This document shows positions 12,404 through 23,500 of a DNA stretch of 64,000 bases, piece by piece. Within the stretch, counting starts at the first letter, position 1. Each line of letters begins with the position of its first letter. Origin of the DNA: Tieghemiomyces parasiticus (taxonomy: Eukaryota > Kickxellomycota > Dimargaritomycetes > Dimargaritales > Dimargaritaceae); assembly GCA_027575765.1 (NCBI GenBank), contig JANBPT010000132.1, forward strand, positions 1 through 64,000, read 5' to 3'. Below the pieces are notes generated by a model that did not search any database, was not told where the DNA came from, and saw only the letters and a list, made by a program, of their open reading frames with translations. Position numbers and translations under genes: made by a program.

Positions 12404-14983
12404 TTAGACGGCATTGAGCGACACACCGACAGCTTCGTCAACGTACAGCAGCAAATTGGGCACATTGGTGTAAATATAATCGCGGTATAGACCGTCGACC
12501 TTCATGGTGATGAAGCACTTGTAGCTGACCTCGGTAGCACCGAGCCAACGCTGACGGAGGTTAGCCGCGTACTTCAATTCCCCGCCTTCACGTTCGTTTT
12601 CCTGGGCCTCCAACGCATCCAGCTGGGCCCGGAGGATCCGTCGCACGACAGCCCATCCCTGGCCATTATAATGCAGGCCAAGGGCGCGGATAAGACGGTG
12701 CAGGTTCATCTGGAACATGGTATGGTACGCCAGGTCGTACACGTCCTCGAGGTGGTGAGCCTCGGCGGACCCATCGGGGATGGCGTCCATCTGAATATGG
12801 TCAGGCGCGGTAGTGGCCATTAGGGTCGGCTGGTGGACCTTGATCCCGCCAAAGTCGCGCACGACAAATCCAACCACGCGGCCCGCCTGCTCGGGACTGT
12901 AGCGGACCAAAACATTCTGCTGGTGAGCCTCAAAGGTAAACCCATGGCGGACTACCGGGGGCAAAAAGGCGCGGAGATACAGTGTCACGTAGCGATCCAA
13001 AAAGTCCAGACGCTGCGGTTGGGTGTGAAGGCCCCAGGCGCTGACTACGTAAGGAACGCCGTCGGGCCCGTATTCGGTCAGGGCAGCACAGACGGCCACC
13101 CGCTCGCCGAGCGGGCGGACTAGCGTCGCCGCATCCTCACGGATCAGGGCGCTGAGGTGTTTGGCTACATCCGAGTCCGGGTGGCGAGCGACGACGCTGG
13201 CGGTCTCGTGGGCCACCACCAGACAAGGTCGTTGGCCATCATCGCTAGGTACGTCGTCGGACGAGGGAAGAATCCGCTGCAGGACAGGCCGAAGACCGGG
13301 TCCTAGGTAGGTGGTCCACGGGGTGATGGTGCGCAGGGCCGAGGACACCTTGATACCCAGCGGCAACTTCAGGTTAATGTCAGGGTGGGCATTCGGAACC
13401 ACGGTACGCAGGGAAGCCTGGGCAACCGCGGTCGTTGTCACCGGCAGGATGCGGACATAGGGGAAGCGGGACACTATGTTGGGCAGCTGGCGTTCATGAA
13501 TAGGAAACACGATGCGGTCCTCCTCGTCCGCCGCAGCCCGGTCCGCAGGGTTCAAGCCGGCCCGGTTCAGCAATGGCGCCAGGAGTGCTTCGAAGGGGCC
13601 GCGCACCTGTAGTTCGGCCCGAGGCGCCGTGGCGAACAGGACAGTAGGGTGGGATAAATCCTCACCGATTGCGAGCGGTTCTAGAGGTGGTATGGCGTAG
13701 CGGGCCTTATTCATCTACGCGTGTAGCATCCGGTGGGCAGCCGGCCAGGAAGTGGAGGGGGGGAGGGCGAAATGATCCGATGGGGGATAAGGTGGTTAGT
13801 GAGGGCTAGACTTACCATGGACGGTGTGGTTAAGCCTTAAGGAGGGGTGAGGGCTAACACGCTGGCCAACAGACATATTTTGCAGCACCTTCTGCTTACC
13901 GGATGGGTGGCGTGGCCCTCGATGATTGAGTTCTCCCAGGCCAGGGCCGATGAACTTAGGTTGGGAATAGCCGGCCGGTGGGCGTAGACATGGGCCTGGT
14001 TGACCATGGAGTTGGTCATCTCGCGACAGATTTCCCGGACGATATCCGTCTCAAAACGGTTCCACGCCGCCACATAGGCCATCAGTGTATCGGCCTGGCG
14101 CACGACTTTTAAGTCCGCGTTCTGTTCGATGGTTCATACAAAGTTGTTAAGCAAATGATTAGGCAGTAGAGTTAGCCAGAGTCCCAAAAAACTTGACAGC
14201 TATATGCTGAGTCTACACCACAACCTTATCCTTCTAAGCGAGAGGCCAAGGGGGGGGGGTCTTTGACTAGCCTGCTGCTCACTAATGTACTAGCGAAATA
14301 GCTATGGGAAAAAAGCATTGCTCCCCCCTACACACACACACATGCAAACTTACCGGATCAAGGAGTGAACCAAGATACAGCGGTGAGCCACACTCTTCGG
14401 GATCGAGAAACGTCACCCGAGATGAGGTCACCTCGCACCCGGCGGGCACTGTCGTCGTCTTGGTTGGGACGAGAGGCTGAGACGCATCGGTAATGGGGCG
14501 ATGCAGAGCGCCAAGGTAAAACACGGCCTCGGCGGGTCCTACGCCGTACAGTTTTTCCGTCTCTACCTCTGTCGCCGACGTACTGCCAGTCACTTTAGCT
14601 TCGGATGTCACGGACGATTCGGCCGGGGTGTCCGGCTGGCGAATGACCATCACCAGCCGGTGAAGACGCTGACGGCTACCCTGCGCTTCAGGACCGGCCG
14701 CAGGCTCCACGCAAGGCAAGGTGACTAAATCGACGCGCACGAGCCGCTCATTGGCGAGGCAGGAGATCAACCGGGCGAGACCAGCTCGTTCGGCACGAAG
14801 TTGCGGGTCCGCGATCTGATGGGCACCGACGGTTTGAATGCGCTCGAGGGGCGCGGCATTGCTGGTGGCGGGGGAGGAGGAAGAGGGAGTGGCTAACGTG
14901 GTAGTGAAGTAGGTAAGCAGGGCCGGTGGAAGTGCTGCCACGTTGGTGCGGGTCGCAGGGGCGGCGAGTATTTCGGAAGACAT
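12404..14983 (-). CDS. NIS siderophore synthetase, IucA/IucC family (rhizoferrin synthetase-like)
   Basis: Three exons, 14983-14354, 14121-13900 and 13714-12404, give 720 residues with all joins in phase 0. NIS synthetase landmarks are in order: EGHATHPMNKAR across the second intron (family pattern HPxxKxR, His283), HPDINLKLPLGIKVSSALRT (residues 394-413, ATP/phosphate contact region), EAHQQN (546-551, family EAHxQN) and VVRDFGG (570-574, family RDFGG). C-terminally lies the FhuF-like ferric-reductase-related end. These ATP-dependent enzymes join citrate or other carboxylates to amines. In Mucoromycota the known product is rhizoferrin, from citrate and putrescine. The first about 200 residues are poorly conserved and Ser/Thr/Pro-rich. 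The upstream region carries iron-type GATA sites. Substrate is inferred, family is firm. Confidence 0.93.
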
Positions 14984-15162
14984 GGTTGGCCAAGCGAGGA
15001 GGTTGGAAAGGGCAGCGAGAGGATGGGCCAGTAGCGGGCGGAGCCTGCAACTTCTATGGTAAAAAAAATGGCTGTGGGAGGGAGGGGGCTACAGTGGGTA
15101 ATATTAAAGCAGAGATACGTAGTCGGCTCCGGTGACGTTGAATCGACGAACAGGTCGGGAAG

Positions 15163-15175
15163 ATATATAATAATA
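15163..15175 (-). promoter_or_regulatory. TATA element of the NIS synthetase gene
   Basis: ATATATAATAATA (minus: TATTATTATATAT) lies about 185 bp before the ATG at 14983. Confidence 0.4.
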
Positions 15176-15738
15176 GCCTACGGAACTAATAGAGAAGAGA
15201 CGTGAGAATAAGGCCGAAGGTGCTTGCGTGAAGCCGGGCAAGATGACGAAATGCAGCTGAAAAGGTTGGTGGGTGAGGGAGGGTGAAACAGAGACCGAAG
15301 AAGATCGGGCGAAACCTGAAGGGAGAGGGGACGGCTGTGGTTCGATCCAGCGTACTGGTTGGTTGAGCAGGCGAAAGTCTGGGGGGTGAGCAGGAGCAAT
15401 GGTGGAACTACCAACACGTTCTATTTATATATATACCTGAACAGGCTGAACCAGCGGGGAGCACGGGTGGGAGTGAGGTGGGCTCCCGTGGTGGTCGCTA
15501 CCTACTTGCGCCCATCCCCCTTGGGCATGTCCATTATCTTCGTCAAAAACAAAGGGTGGTAGGTACGACGTGTTGGAAAAAAAAACAGCCGGTCAGGAAC
15601 TATACCACCCTGGCCACCAGAGCTTGTCCAATGTACCCGTATAGGATAGCGAAGTGGAACGATGAGGGCACCCCATCCCCAACCCGGCTGGTGTAACCAA
15701 GGCAGTGACCAGCGGGTGGTTGCCCCTTCTCCCTATCC

Positions 15739-15747
15739 TTATCTGAT
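15739..15747 (-). promoter_or_regulatory. Iron-type GATA site 1 (ATCAGATAA)
   Basis: A perfect match to ATCWGATAA, the consensus of fungal iron-repressing GATA factors (Sre1/SreA/Fep1/Urbs1 family), 756 bp before the synthetase ATG. It reads ATCAGATAA on the minus strand, the strand of the gene. Confidence 0.55.
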
Positions 15748-15990
15748 GGGCCGATCCCCTCCCCCCTGCTGGCATCCCACATTAATAAATAGGCCAATCT
15801 AGAGTATCAAGCAACGACCGCCACCTCACCAAAAACCACGCCTATGCAAACGTGCGTGTTCCTAAAACAATTGATTTCCACCACCCTTTCTCGCCACTAG
15901 CTAAGCCGTGCAAATGGTGTGTTTTTTTTTGTTTACATACATTACTTCTAATGGGGAGAGACGGGAAAAGGGGGGTCACCGCCTCAAAGC

Positions 15991-15999
15991 TTATCTGAT
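15991..15999 (-). promoter_or_regulatory. Iron-type GATA site 2 (ATCAGATAA)
   Basis: A second perfect ATCWGATAA match in the same orientation, about 1.0 kb before the ATG. Confidence 0.55.
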
Positions 16000-16033
16000 A
16001 GTGGAAACCCCCGGATGATCCCTAATCCTGTGT

Positions 16034-16335
16034 CCAATGGTGCAAGGCTGCGAACCAACATTGGCGGAAAAGGGCTTGGCCTGGCGACGCGTCATTGAGG
16101 GTTGTGAGTAGTGACCATCGGATACTCCAACAAACGGAGTAGGTACGGTAAATGAATTGGATTGATTGGTGAAAAAATATGCCAACATATTGCCTGTACC
16201 ATCGATTCCTAAAAAGGATCAGATAAGTTCGATCGGCCCGAGGTGACGGAGACCACTAGATGCCTGCATCCCATTGTGGTAAACAAGGATTAGGGGCCGC
16301 GAGCAAATCTGACCTGTAATGGACCATTGGATTGG
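16034..16335. promoter_or_regulatory. Cluster of six CCAAT boxes
   Basis: CCAAT on plus at 16034-16038 and on minus at 16060-16064, 16156-16160, 16165-16169, 16326-16330 and 16331-16335. Six in 302 bp is about ten times chance expectation for a five-base word on two strands. CCAAT boxes recruit the Hap2/3/5 complex, which in many fungi works with HapX in iron starvation. Confidence 0.45.
16218..16226 (+). promoter_or_regulatory. Iron-type GATA site 3 (ATCAGATAA)
   Basis: A third perfect match, in the opposite orientation, lying between the CCAAT boxes and about 1.24 kb before the ATG. Confidence 0.55.
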
Positions 16336-17224
16336 AAGTTAACGCCACCCAGCTTTACTTCTCCCCCCCAACTGTGCTACCCAACACCTGCAGGGTTCAT
16401 GACCCGCACCCTAAAAGTATCCCTTCTAGCGGCCATCACGAGCCACGAAATCAACTTTAATCCGCCCAGCGCCCTATCACACGACCAGATCTGAGCGCTA
16501 TTAGCGTCATTAGACCCACCAAGGTTAGCAAATGAGAACCAGGCACCGCCCCGGTGTGTTGGGCCTGCTCATCACGCCTACATATTAAAAAATTATAAAT
16601 ACGAACGAATTCAGCATTTCGCAAGATACGCTTTTTACTTTTAGGTGTCGGGTCCGCCATGCCAGGCCAGGTGATCAAGTAAAAGGCTACCACATAGAGC
16701 AGGAAAGAAGTCCCACACAATGCGAGAAGAGGGTGGGTGGAAGGGCGAGGGTACGGAAGCAGCGCATATTAGAGAAGAGTCGAAAGGCGAGAGTAAGGAG
16801 ATGGAGTGGTGTAACCTCTCACATGATAAAAAGCAGGGGAAAGACGGCGAGCATAAATGGAGCAAATGATGGTATTGGGTGATGCAAGGGAGGGGGGTAT
16901 ATGAAGGAAAGTGGGGGGGGCCTTGTGAAGACGTTCAAAAGTGGGGAGGAAAAAAGACAGATTGGATGGTCAGCATTAGAGAAAGAGGGTAGTACATGAT
17001 ACAGAGTTGGGTCAGACGACGATGTAAGCGGGCAAAAGCATTATGTAACCTTCACGTGCAGGGCAAAAATCGGCTCCTCTGGCTCCAGGGGAAGGGAGGA
17101 TGGAGTATACGCAATGTAACACAACGGGAAGCCGTCAATCAGGGCTGCCAACTGCACAAAACGACAAGGGTAGATACCCCACCCCCTCCCACCTTTGTCT
17201 CCACAGAGTGGCAGTCAGCCGAGC

Positions 17225-18553
17225 CTAGGGAGCGACGGTGACGGCCAGGGCCGACGTTAGGCCCGCGGGACGATGGTACCGCGACGGGCGGTGAGCCTTC
17301 GGAGTAGTAGTAGTAGTCGCCGCAGCGGATGCCTGGGCCTTACGAACCTGTGCCGCCTGGAACTCCGCCAGGGACATGTGCGGTACATTCAAGTTCGTAC
17401 CGGTTGTGGTCCCGGCTACTGAGTAAGGGCGGGCCGATGTGAGGGTCGTATGGCGGCCGACACGAGTAGCCGACAGTTGCGGGGAAGGCCCAGGATATGC
17501 GGACGCCGGTGGGGTAGGGTACGATGGCTGTCGCTGCCGCCGACCGGTCGGGTGGCGAGACAGGTCGGGCGCAGTTTGGAACGACAGGCGGCTAGAGCAC
17601 CGGCTGTTGCCATAGTTACGGAGCCCCAGGGCGGACGGTGCGTGGTGACTCGGCTCGTCGAGGCAGTAAGTGCGATAGCTCTGGAGCCGTTCGGAACGCG
17701 ACATGGGTCGCTCGAGGGTCTCACTACGGTGGTCGTCATGGTCGTCACCGTAGCCCACGGGGCCGCAGTAGACCGAAATGGCGCGACGTGGTTCGCCGTG
17801 AGGTAAGTGGGTGGGACGGTGAGGGTGTCCTGTGGGTCGATAGTGGGTTGCAGCGGAGCTCAGTGACTTGCTCGAAAGGGAATAGTGCGGGCCGGCCGAG
17901 CGATGTTGCGGTGGTTGCTGCTGAGGGTGTTGGTGGTAGGCCTGGCGAAAGTTCTGGCCGACTCCGCTGCTGCGAGGGTAATATGTGGAGGTTGAGCGCT
18001 GGAGGTGGCCAACCGCGCTCAGGGGTCGGTGGCCCACGCTCTTAGCGGACGTGGCCACCGGGGCGGCCTGCGGCCGGACGGGGGAACTCGGGGTGCGCGG
18101 GCTAGAGCAGGGTGACTCGTAGCGCGAGCCACCGGCGAGCGTAGACGAGTCAGTGGTGGCGGTGGTCGCGGCGGAGGTGGCCGAGAATCGGGTGGACCGC
18201 CGGCGGTGGGCGGCTGCAGGGGCCAGCTCGGCCAGGGTGGTTTCGGTAGGGCAGTCAGTGTACGTAACGTGGCTGGAGATGCGACGCGACTTCTTGAGAC
18301 GTTCAAAGTACAGCTGCTGCTCACGGATGAGGTGCAGGTTGCCCTGGCCCGTTGCGGCGGCTGAAGCCGGTGCGGCCACCATGGGGTCCGTGTCGAGTAG
18401 GTCAGCAGGGGTAGCCAGGCCGCGCGTGTTCACGACGACCTTTTCACTGGTGGCAGACTGGTACAGCGTCGACTTGCGCTTGGTCAGGATAGACTCCCAC
18501 TTGGCACGGCCAGTGCGCTTGCTCTTCTTGGGGCGGGAATAGATGTTGCCCAT
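17225..18553 (-). CDS. Predicted N-myristoylated basic protein, unknown family
   Basis: One exon encodes 442 residues. I do not recognise the family. The first ATG of the frame, at 18553 in a strong context (GGCCATGGG), gives MGNIYSRPKKSKRTGRAKW. Gly2 and Ser6 fit the N-myristoylation pattern and the following Lys/Arg cluster would reinforce binding to acidic membranes. The rest is mostly disordered: Ser/Thr/Ala-rich, with His/Gln-rich (YHQHPQQQPPQH) and Tyr/Arg/Ser-rich stretches and many SxxR-type possible kinase sites. A conserved-looking helical piece around residues 73-90 (NLHLIREQQLYFERLKKSRR) may be the interaction element. An upstream in-frame extension lacks an ATG and is proline-rich, so I read it as leader. 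It is likely a peripheral plasma-membrane protein. Confidence 0.7.
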   Translation of the reverse strand: MGNIYSRPKKSKRTGRAKWESILTKRKSTLYQSATSEKVVVNTRGLATPADLLDTDPMVAAPASAAATGQGNLHLIREQQLYFERLKKSRRISSHVTYTDCPTETTLAELAPAAAHRRRSTRFSATSAATTATTDSSTLAGGSRYESPCSSPRTPSSPVRPQAAPVATSAKSVGHRPLSAVGHLQRSTSTYYPRSSGVGQNFRQAYHQHPQQQPPQHRSAGPHYSLSSKSLSSAATHYRPTGHPHRPTHLPHGEPRRAISVYCGPVGYGDDHDDHRSETLERPMSRSERLQSYRTYCLDEPSHHAPSALGLRNYGNSRCSSRLSFQTAPDLSRHPTGRRQRQPSYPTPPASAYPGPSPQLSATRVGRHTTLTSARPYSVAGTTTGTNLNVPHMSLAEFQAAQVRKAQASAAATTTTTPKAHRPSRYHRPAGLTSALAVTVAP

Positions 18554-20540
18554 GGCCAGAATGGAGGCGGCGGGTGAGGCCGGAGGCGGCGGTTGGGGAT
18601 GGTATGGACGAGAGTGACTGACGTGGTCAGGGCACCACGGCGGCGAGACCAATATGGTAGGCTCGACGTCACCTATCAACGAGGGGGGAGAAAGAGAGCC
18701 GGGGATGGGGTACGTGTGGGGAATGCGAAGACCCGGTACCAACTAGGGCTGTGGGACGCCGCTGGGCTTCTAGGGGAAGCGTTGGGTATGGTACAAAGGG
18801 GAAAAGAGCGGCAGAGCGGAGGTATAAAAGAATGTGGGGAAGGAAGACCAAAGGCAGGTGGGCCTACGGAGCGGCTGAACCGGTTCTATTAAACCAGTGG
18901 GGGCTTGATTACCACGGGTGTCTGGGGGAAGGAAGTGGAGACGATAAGAGAAGGTGGAACTCCGAACGGGTGGAGGAAGGCGGAGATGAAGCGAGTGAGG
19001 GGGGGTTGCGTTACCCAGGTGGTGGTGCGAGCGAGGGAGGAGTCGCAAAAAAAAAGGGCCAAGGATTTCAACGCCAGATAAAAAAACTGCGGGCTGTGGA
19101 AAAGCGTGCGTGTGTGAGGGGGGGCGGGAGGGAGGATCCGGGTATTCACACTCCCTGACGTGCACAACAGAAACGAGGGGTCGTCCCAGAATAGGCCAGT
19201 TGGTAGTGCTGGAATGCGAAGGCGCAGGGTGGGCGGGGCTCTGAATGGCGGACGGACGAAGTTCTAGGCCTAGCGCGGTGTGAATGCCGACGGGCTGCGG
19301 GTTCAGGACGAAGGGGATGAGGTAGGGGCGGGCGGGCAAACAGTCGCGGGAGAGAGGCAGTGCGAGCCGTCTGCGGAATGTGGCCGGTGGCGGTAAGCTG
19401 CAGAGCGAGACTAGCGGACGGCTACGGCGCCAGCTGCGGGTGAGGCAACAATAGACAGTGGCACTCGGCCAACGGCGACCGCTGAGAGGATGGGCTGCAG
19501 GTCCGGAGGAGCGTGGGGATCCGAAATTGGCTGGATGCCACCTGGAAAAGGGATAAATACAGACTGGGAAGGGGCTTGTGGGAACCCCGTTGACGTGTAT
19601 GGGTCGGGGTACACCAGGGAGAGAAAAAAATATCAGCCACACTCGATGCGGGGTGCCACACCGGATATGAAATCGGACTGACGTGGGTGGGGGTACAGAC
19701 GGAGTGTCAGGTGAGGGTGGGTTGGCCAATGGTGGGAGCGCACGGCTGACGAATTGAAAGCACAGTTTGCGCGGAGACTAGGAGTATACTGACGATCTTG
19801 CCAAGGGGGAGGCACGAACTGACGTGGTCGAGAACAAGGGTGTGCAGGTGAGCTGGAAGGTACCGTCGGCTCCGAAGGTAATGGCAGGGGCGGCCAGGCA
19901 GAGGGGAGGGAAAAAGCAAAGGCGGGCAAGTATAGCTACAGGTAGATACGTCGCTAGGTAGGCCTGTCAAGGACGGGCAGGTGGAGGTGGGATTTTAAGG
20001 CAGGTATGTGGGGCTGAAGATGAGAGAGGGCAAGCTAATGGCACGGACCCAAAGGGAGAGAGGGGGCGGCGTAGAGGTCGGCTGGGCAAAGATAATCGAA
20101 GTAAGGGGAGCCCGCCGATAGGCAATGTAGCGATGACGATGATGCTATGAGGAGGGGCGTTTACCGATGGTCGGTATCCTAGAGTGGGGAGGCTGTGAAC
20201 TACGACGGGCACGGAGGTACCAATGGTTGCGAGCCGCGGGCGTGGTGGTCGTGTGCAGGCGAGCGGCTATCCTTTTCGCTTTATTTTATTTTCTCATCTG
20301 CTGCGTTTACGATTAGCCAGTGAGTGTAGGGCGGAGTGGTCAGCGTCACCAAGAGGGCTGAGCCTAGGAGGTACCGGGCCGAGTCCAACGCAAACACAGA
20401 TGCCAAGGGATGGTGGCGGTGGTGGTGGTGGTGAATACAATTCGAGCACAGTCGGAAAGCAGGCGGCGAGAAGGAAGGAGCACCATAGGCACCGAGGGGG
20501 AGGAACGTGGTACAAGTAAAATAGAAGCAGCAAACGCAAA
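18554..20540. other. 5' flank of the myristoylated-protein gene
   Basis: A strongly strand-asymmetric, purine-rich (plus) / pyrimidine-rich (minus) region. It has long stop-free but repetitive Pro/Ser/His-rich frames on the minus strand, which I do not accept as genes. It may contain a long leader of the gene starting at 18553. I see no clear TATA box. Confidence 0.4.
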
Positions 20541-23500
20541 GGAATGAATAGCTATACTGCCCCTGTTAGTGTAGCGACCCTACCGCGTTTTATAAGGAGC
20601 GTCCGACTTGCCAGTACTCCCCTCCTTATATTAGACCCCACAAGAGGGTGCGAAGGCCCAGCAACCGAGACGAATATAATTGAAAAAAACGGGGGGTCGG
20701 TGGCGACTGCAATGGTGATGGGATGTCTTAGGCCTGGGCCTGGCCCATCTGGGCATCGTGGGTGACGACGGCCATAGCGTATAGTAATAGAAAAAGGTCA
20801 AAGCGAGATCGTACAAAGCCGCCGGAAGTCGTAAGTTCTACAGTAGAGACTCCCTCCCCTCTCTCCGCAGACCCAAAGTGGGGATCTACGCTTATCCCGC
20901 CACGTCCCTTCTCCAATCCATCGTCTCACCCCGGTTTCGGCTACCGTTGATCTTTGGTCCATGGCATTGTTCAGGGCGTGGTGGTCTCAACCCGCTCCCC
21001 TCCCCCACCAATTCATTCTCAGCTTCATCAGGTCAATCCGAGGGAGAGAAAGCAAGAGAGAAAGAGAAGGAGTACCCCTTCGGCGGTGTCAGAATATTCA
21101 TTTATTTGACACTCGATTGTGCCGTGCGGTGAAGTCGAATAGTCTCCACCCCCTCCCCATTACCACCCATTGATGGTTTGACCGGGAATTGCGCCATTGG
21201 CAGCTCCACAGTGCTCACTTGCAGTGGGCGTGATAACGGCCAACTCTACCACCTGGTAGCCGACTAGCCACCTAAAGTCGTTGGACCTGCATGTGGTGCC
21301 CACTAGAAGTGCCAGGGAGAAACGCCCCACCCTTCTATAGCTCAGCCCCACCCATAGCATGGCCGAGTGACCTGGAGAATGGCGGGGTAAACTACATAAC
21401 ACCACTCACTTACACTGCTCGGAGTGGATTTCCGGTGACAAGCCGGCATGGTCTGAGTTGTCGCCGAACCCTGCACAGGTGGACTAATGCAGCACGGCAC
21501 ATCCCCTCCATTAAAGTGACATGTTTAAAAGCTGCTGAGCGGGTAAGGAAAGAACATGCGGGTTGGACGAGGCAATGGCGTCTGGTCATGATGGCGTAAC
21601 TATTTACCGCCTTCCCCCCCCCTGCTCCTATTCTCTCTCGCTCTACCGGTGAATGTGCCATCTCCAGGCATGATAAGGGGCATCAGTATGCATCAGAAGG
21701 GTCCACCTCCAGGGACGAGTCAAAGGGGAGGAGCCGTGCCATGGACTATACGTATATGTATGGAGAAAATTATGGCATATAGCTCTAGAGTAGATCAGAG
21801 CACGTACTCCACTCTATCCCCGGACCTTTACCGTCACGCCGTACTAAAGGAAGGGTGCTTGATGACCAAAGTCACCCAAACCCTAAATTTCCGGTATCGA
21901 TATCCCAACGAGGAGGGTCGGAACGGGGCCCACTGGGTAGTGAAGACTAATCCTTGGCTGATTTCCACTGGCCTAGTTTATAAACTACAGGTTAGGTTAG
22001 CGTATACTTGACAATAACGTCAACAGTTAGAGTAGCGGCGGGGACCCCTCTCCGGATATTATACCTGGCTAAACTGAGAGGACCCCTGAACCCTAACCCC
22101 TCCAATTCATTCTTGACACAATTCCACCGTCTTGGTAGGGGCAGGTCGGACAGAGCTAGTATAGCCGAAGTGAGTGAGGTAAGGGAGGAGGGCTGTGATA
22201 GTTCGGACAATAGATCTAGAAATGCGGTCAGGGGCTCGGTGGTTCGGGTCATAAATACTGTCAGGTGCAGACAATCTGGCCGGTACCCATGTCCAACCTT
22301 TCGCAATCTTCATCACCGCTTATCACATTTTCTATCGTGAGGCTAAGGTATATAGCTGACCATGTTGGTAGGAGACGGGTATTGCTCGGTACTAGAGATA
22401 GCAGCCCGAGGGATTGGCGGCGGTGACGAAGCACAGGTCAGGATCCGAACTAGACCCCCGCCTTTACATGGGGTCAGTTCGGCTGAAGCTGCACAGTCGG
22501 AATTGACCTGGTCATTGTCGAAGTTCAGCATGTGGGGGTAGGTCTAAATAGGCAGGTTGTCGCTACCTGCTTATTGCCTAGTATGAGCGATGAGGCCCTC
22601 GATGAGAAAAACGAGTGGGGCTCAAGCGTGAAGAGGACCGACAGTAAGCGTCATAGGCTTGGGAACGTCATGTTACCTATCATCTAGATACCCTCGGTCA
22701 GTAGCCGTCACGCTGATCCATATCATACCGGGTTCTAATTGTATACTACCCGGGGCAGACTGTAAAGGAATCGCACCAATAGTGTTTCTGCTGGCTGCCC
22801 TTGAGGCTAGAGAACTTGGGCTACATCGGGTACTGCCGCTAGGTAATCAAGGATGCTTTATTCGCAGGCCTCGGAAACAAGCATATACTCAGACTTTACT
22901 CGTCTCTCCCTATCTAATCACTGATAAACCATATCTGTTCAGCGACACATCATCGACATCAGGCCAGCGCAGGTCGACCTTGGCGCGCCACCACAGTTGG
23001 GATTGGTACTTGCCGTTCGGCTAGTCTAGCGACAGAAAGGAGCCCTACCTGGTCCCTCCCCCACTTACCCTCCTCCTACCCCACTCAACGTTAGGTTAAC
23101 CCAAGGCCGGGATTATGAATTACTCATGTAAACAAATCGGTATCTTTGGGGTGTAGCCGTGGGTACATCACCTCAAGGTTACAAAACCAAATCGGTCGGG
23201 CGAGAATTTCGATGAGGTGACGTTGGCCCGTAGGCCAAGAGAGGAGGCATGCATACCACTGAAATCACGGCCGACCTAATATGGGCCGGGGTCGATAGCC
23301 AATGACCTGCGTATCTGGCCACTGATACACTCGTCATTGTCAACCTATTTACCCAGCCCCCACCTGCCCAACGTACCTGGTTAGGCCGCAGTACCCAATG
23401 CGGACATAACAGCACCTGGCGGGTGGGCTAGGTACGCATGGGGACCTTATCCGTCCCTGCCAATGAAGCCGCCTTCCCCACCTTACCTTTCAGACGCTTG

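Larger units (their letters stand above)
14984..17224. other. Long upstream region of the NIS synthetase
   Basis: This 2.2-kb region contains no supportable gene. It holds the TATA element, three ATCWGATAA sites and a cluster of CCAAT boxes (listed separately), and a G8 run at 16913-16920. Its far end is the 3' flank of the minus-strand gene starting at 18553, so the only promoter it can serve in the visible annotation is that of the siderophore synthetase. Confidence 0.6.

Noticed and set aside
15335..15365. GGTTCGATCC, like a tRNA T-loop
   Set aside because: The flanking bases do not pair into a 5-bp stem and no cloverleaf can be drawn upstream.
16457..16720. 87-residue minus-strand frame including MADPTPKSKKRILRNAEF
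   Set aside because: It has AT-rich third positions unlike real exons here, no splice or promoter context, and no recognisable family.
18770..19729. 319-residue stop-free frame on the minus strand upstream of the myristoylated-protein gene
   Set aside because: It is Pro/Ser/His/Arg-rich because the strand is pyrimidine-rich. There are no domains, no codon-position signal, and other frames in the region are equally open.
21649..22011. 120-residue plus-strand frame
   Set aside because: No codon-position bias or motif was seen; it is probably chance.
22659..23024. 121-residue plus-strand frame in the gene-poor region
   Set aside because: There is no coding bias, no family and no nearby promoter; its length is within chance for this amount of DNA.
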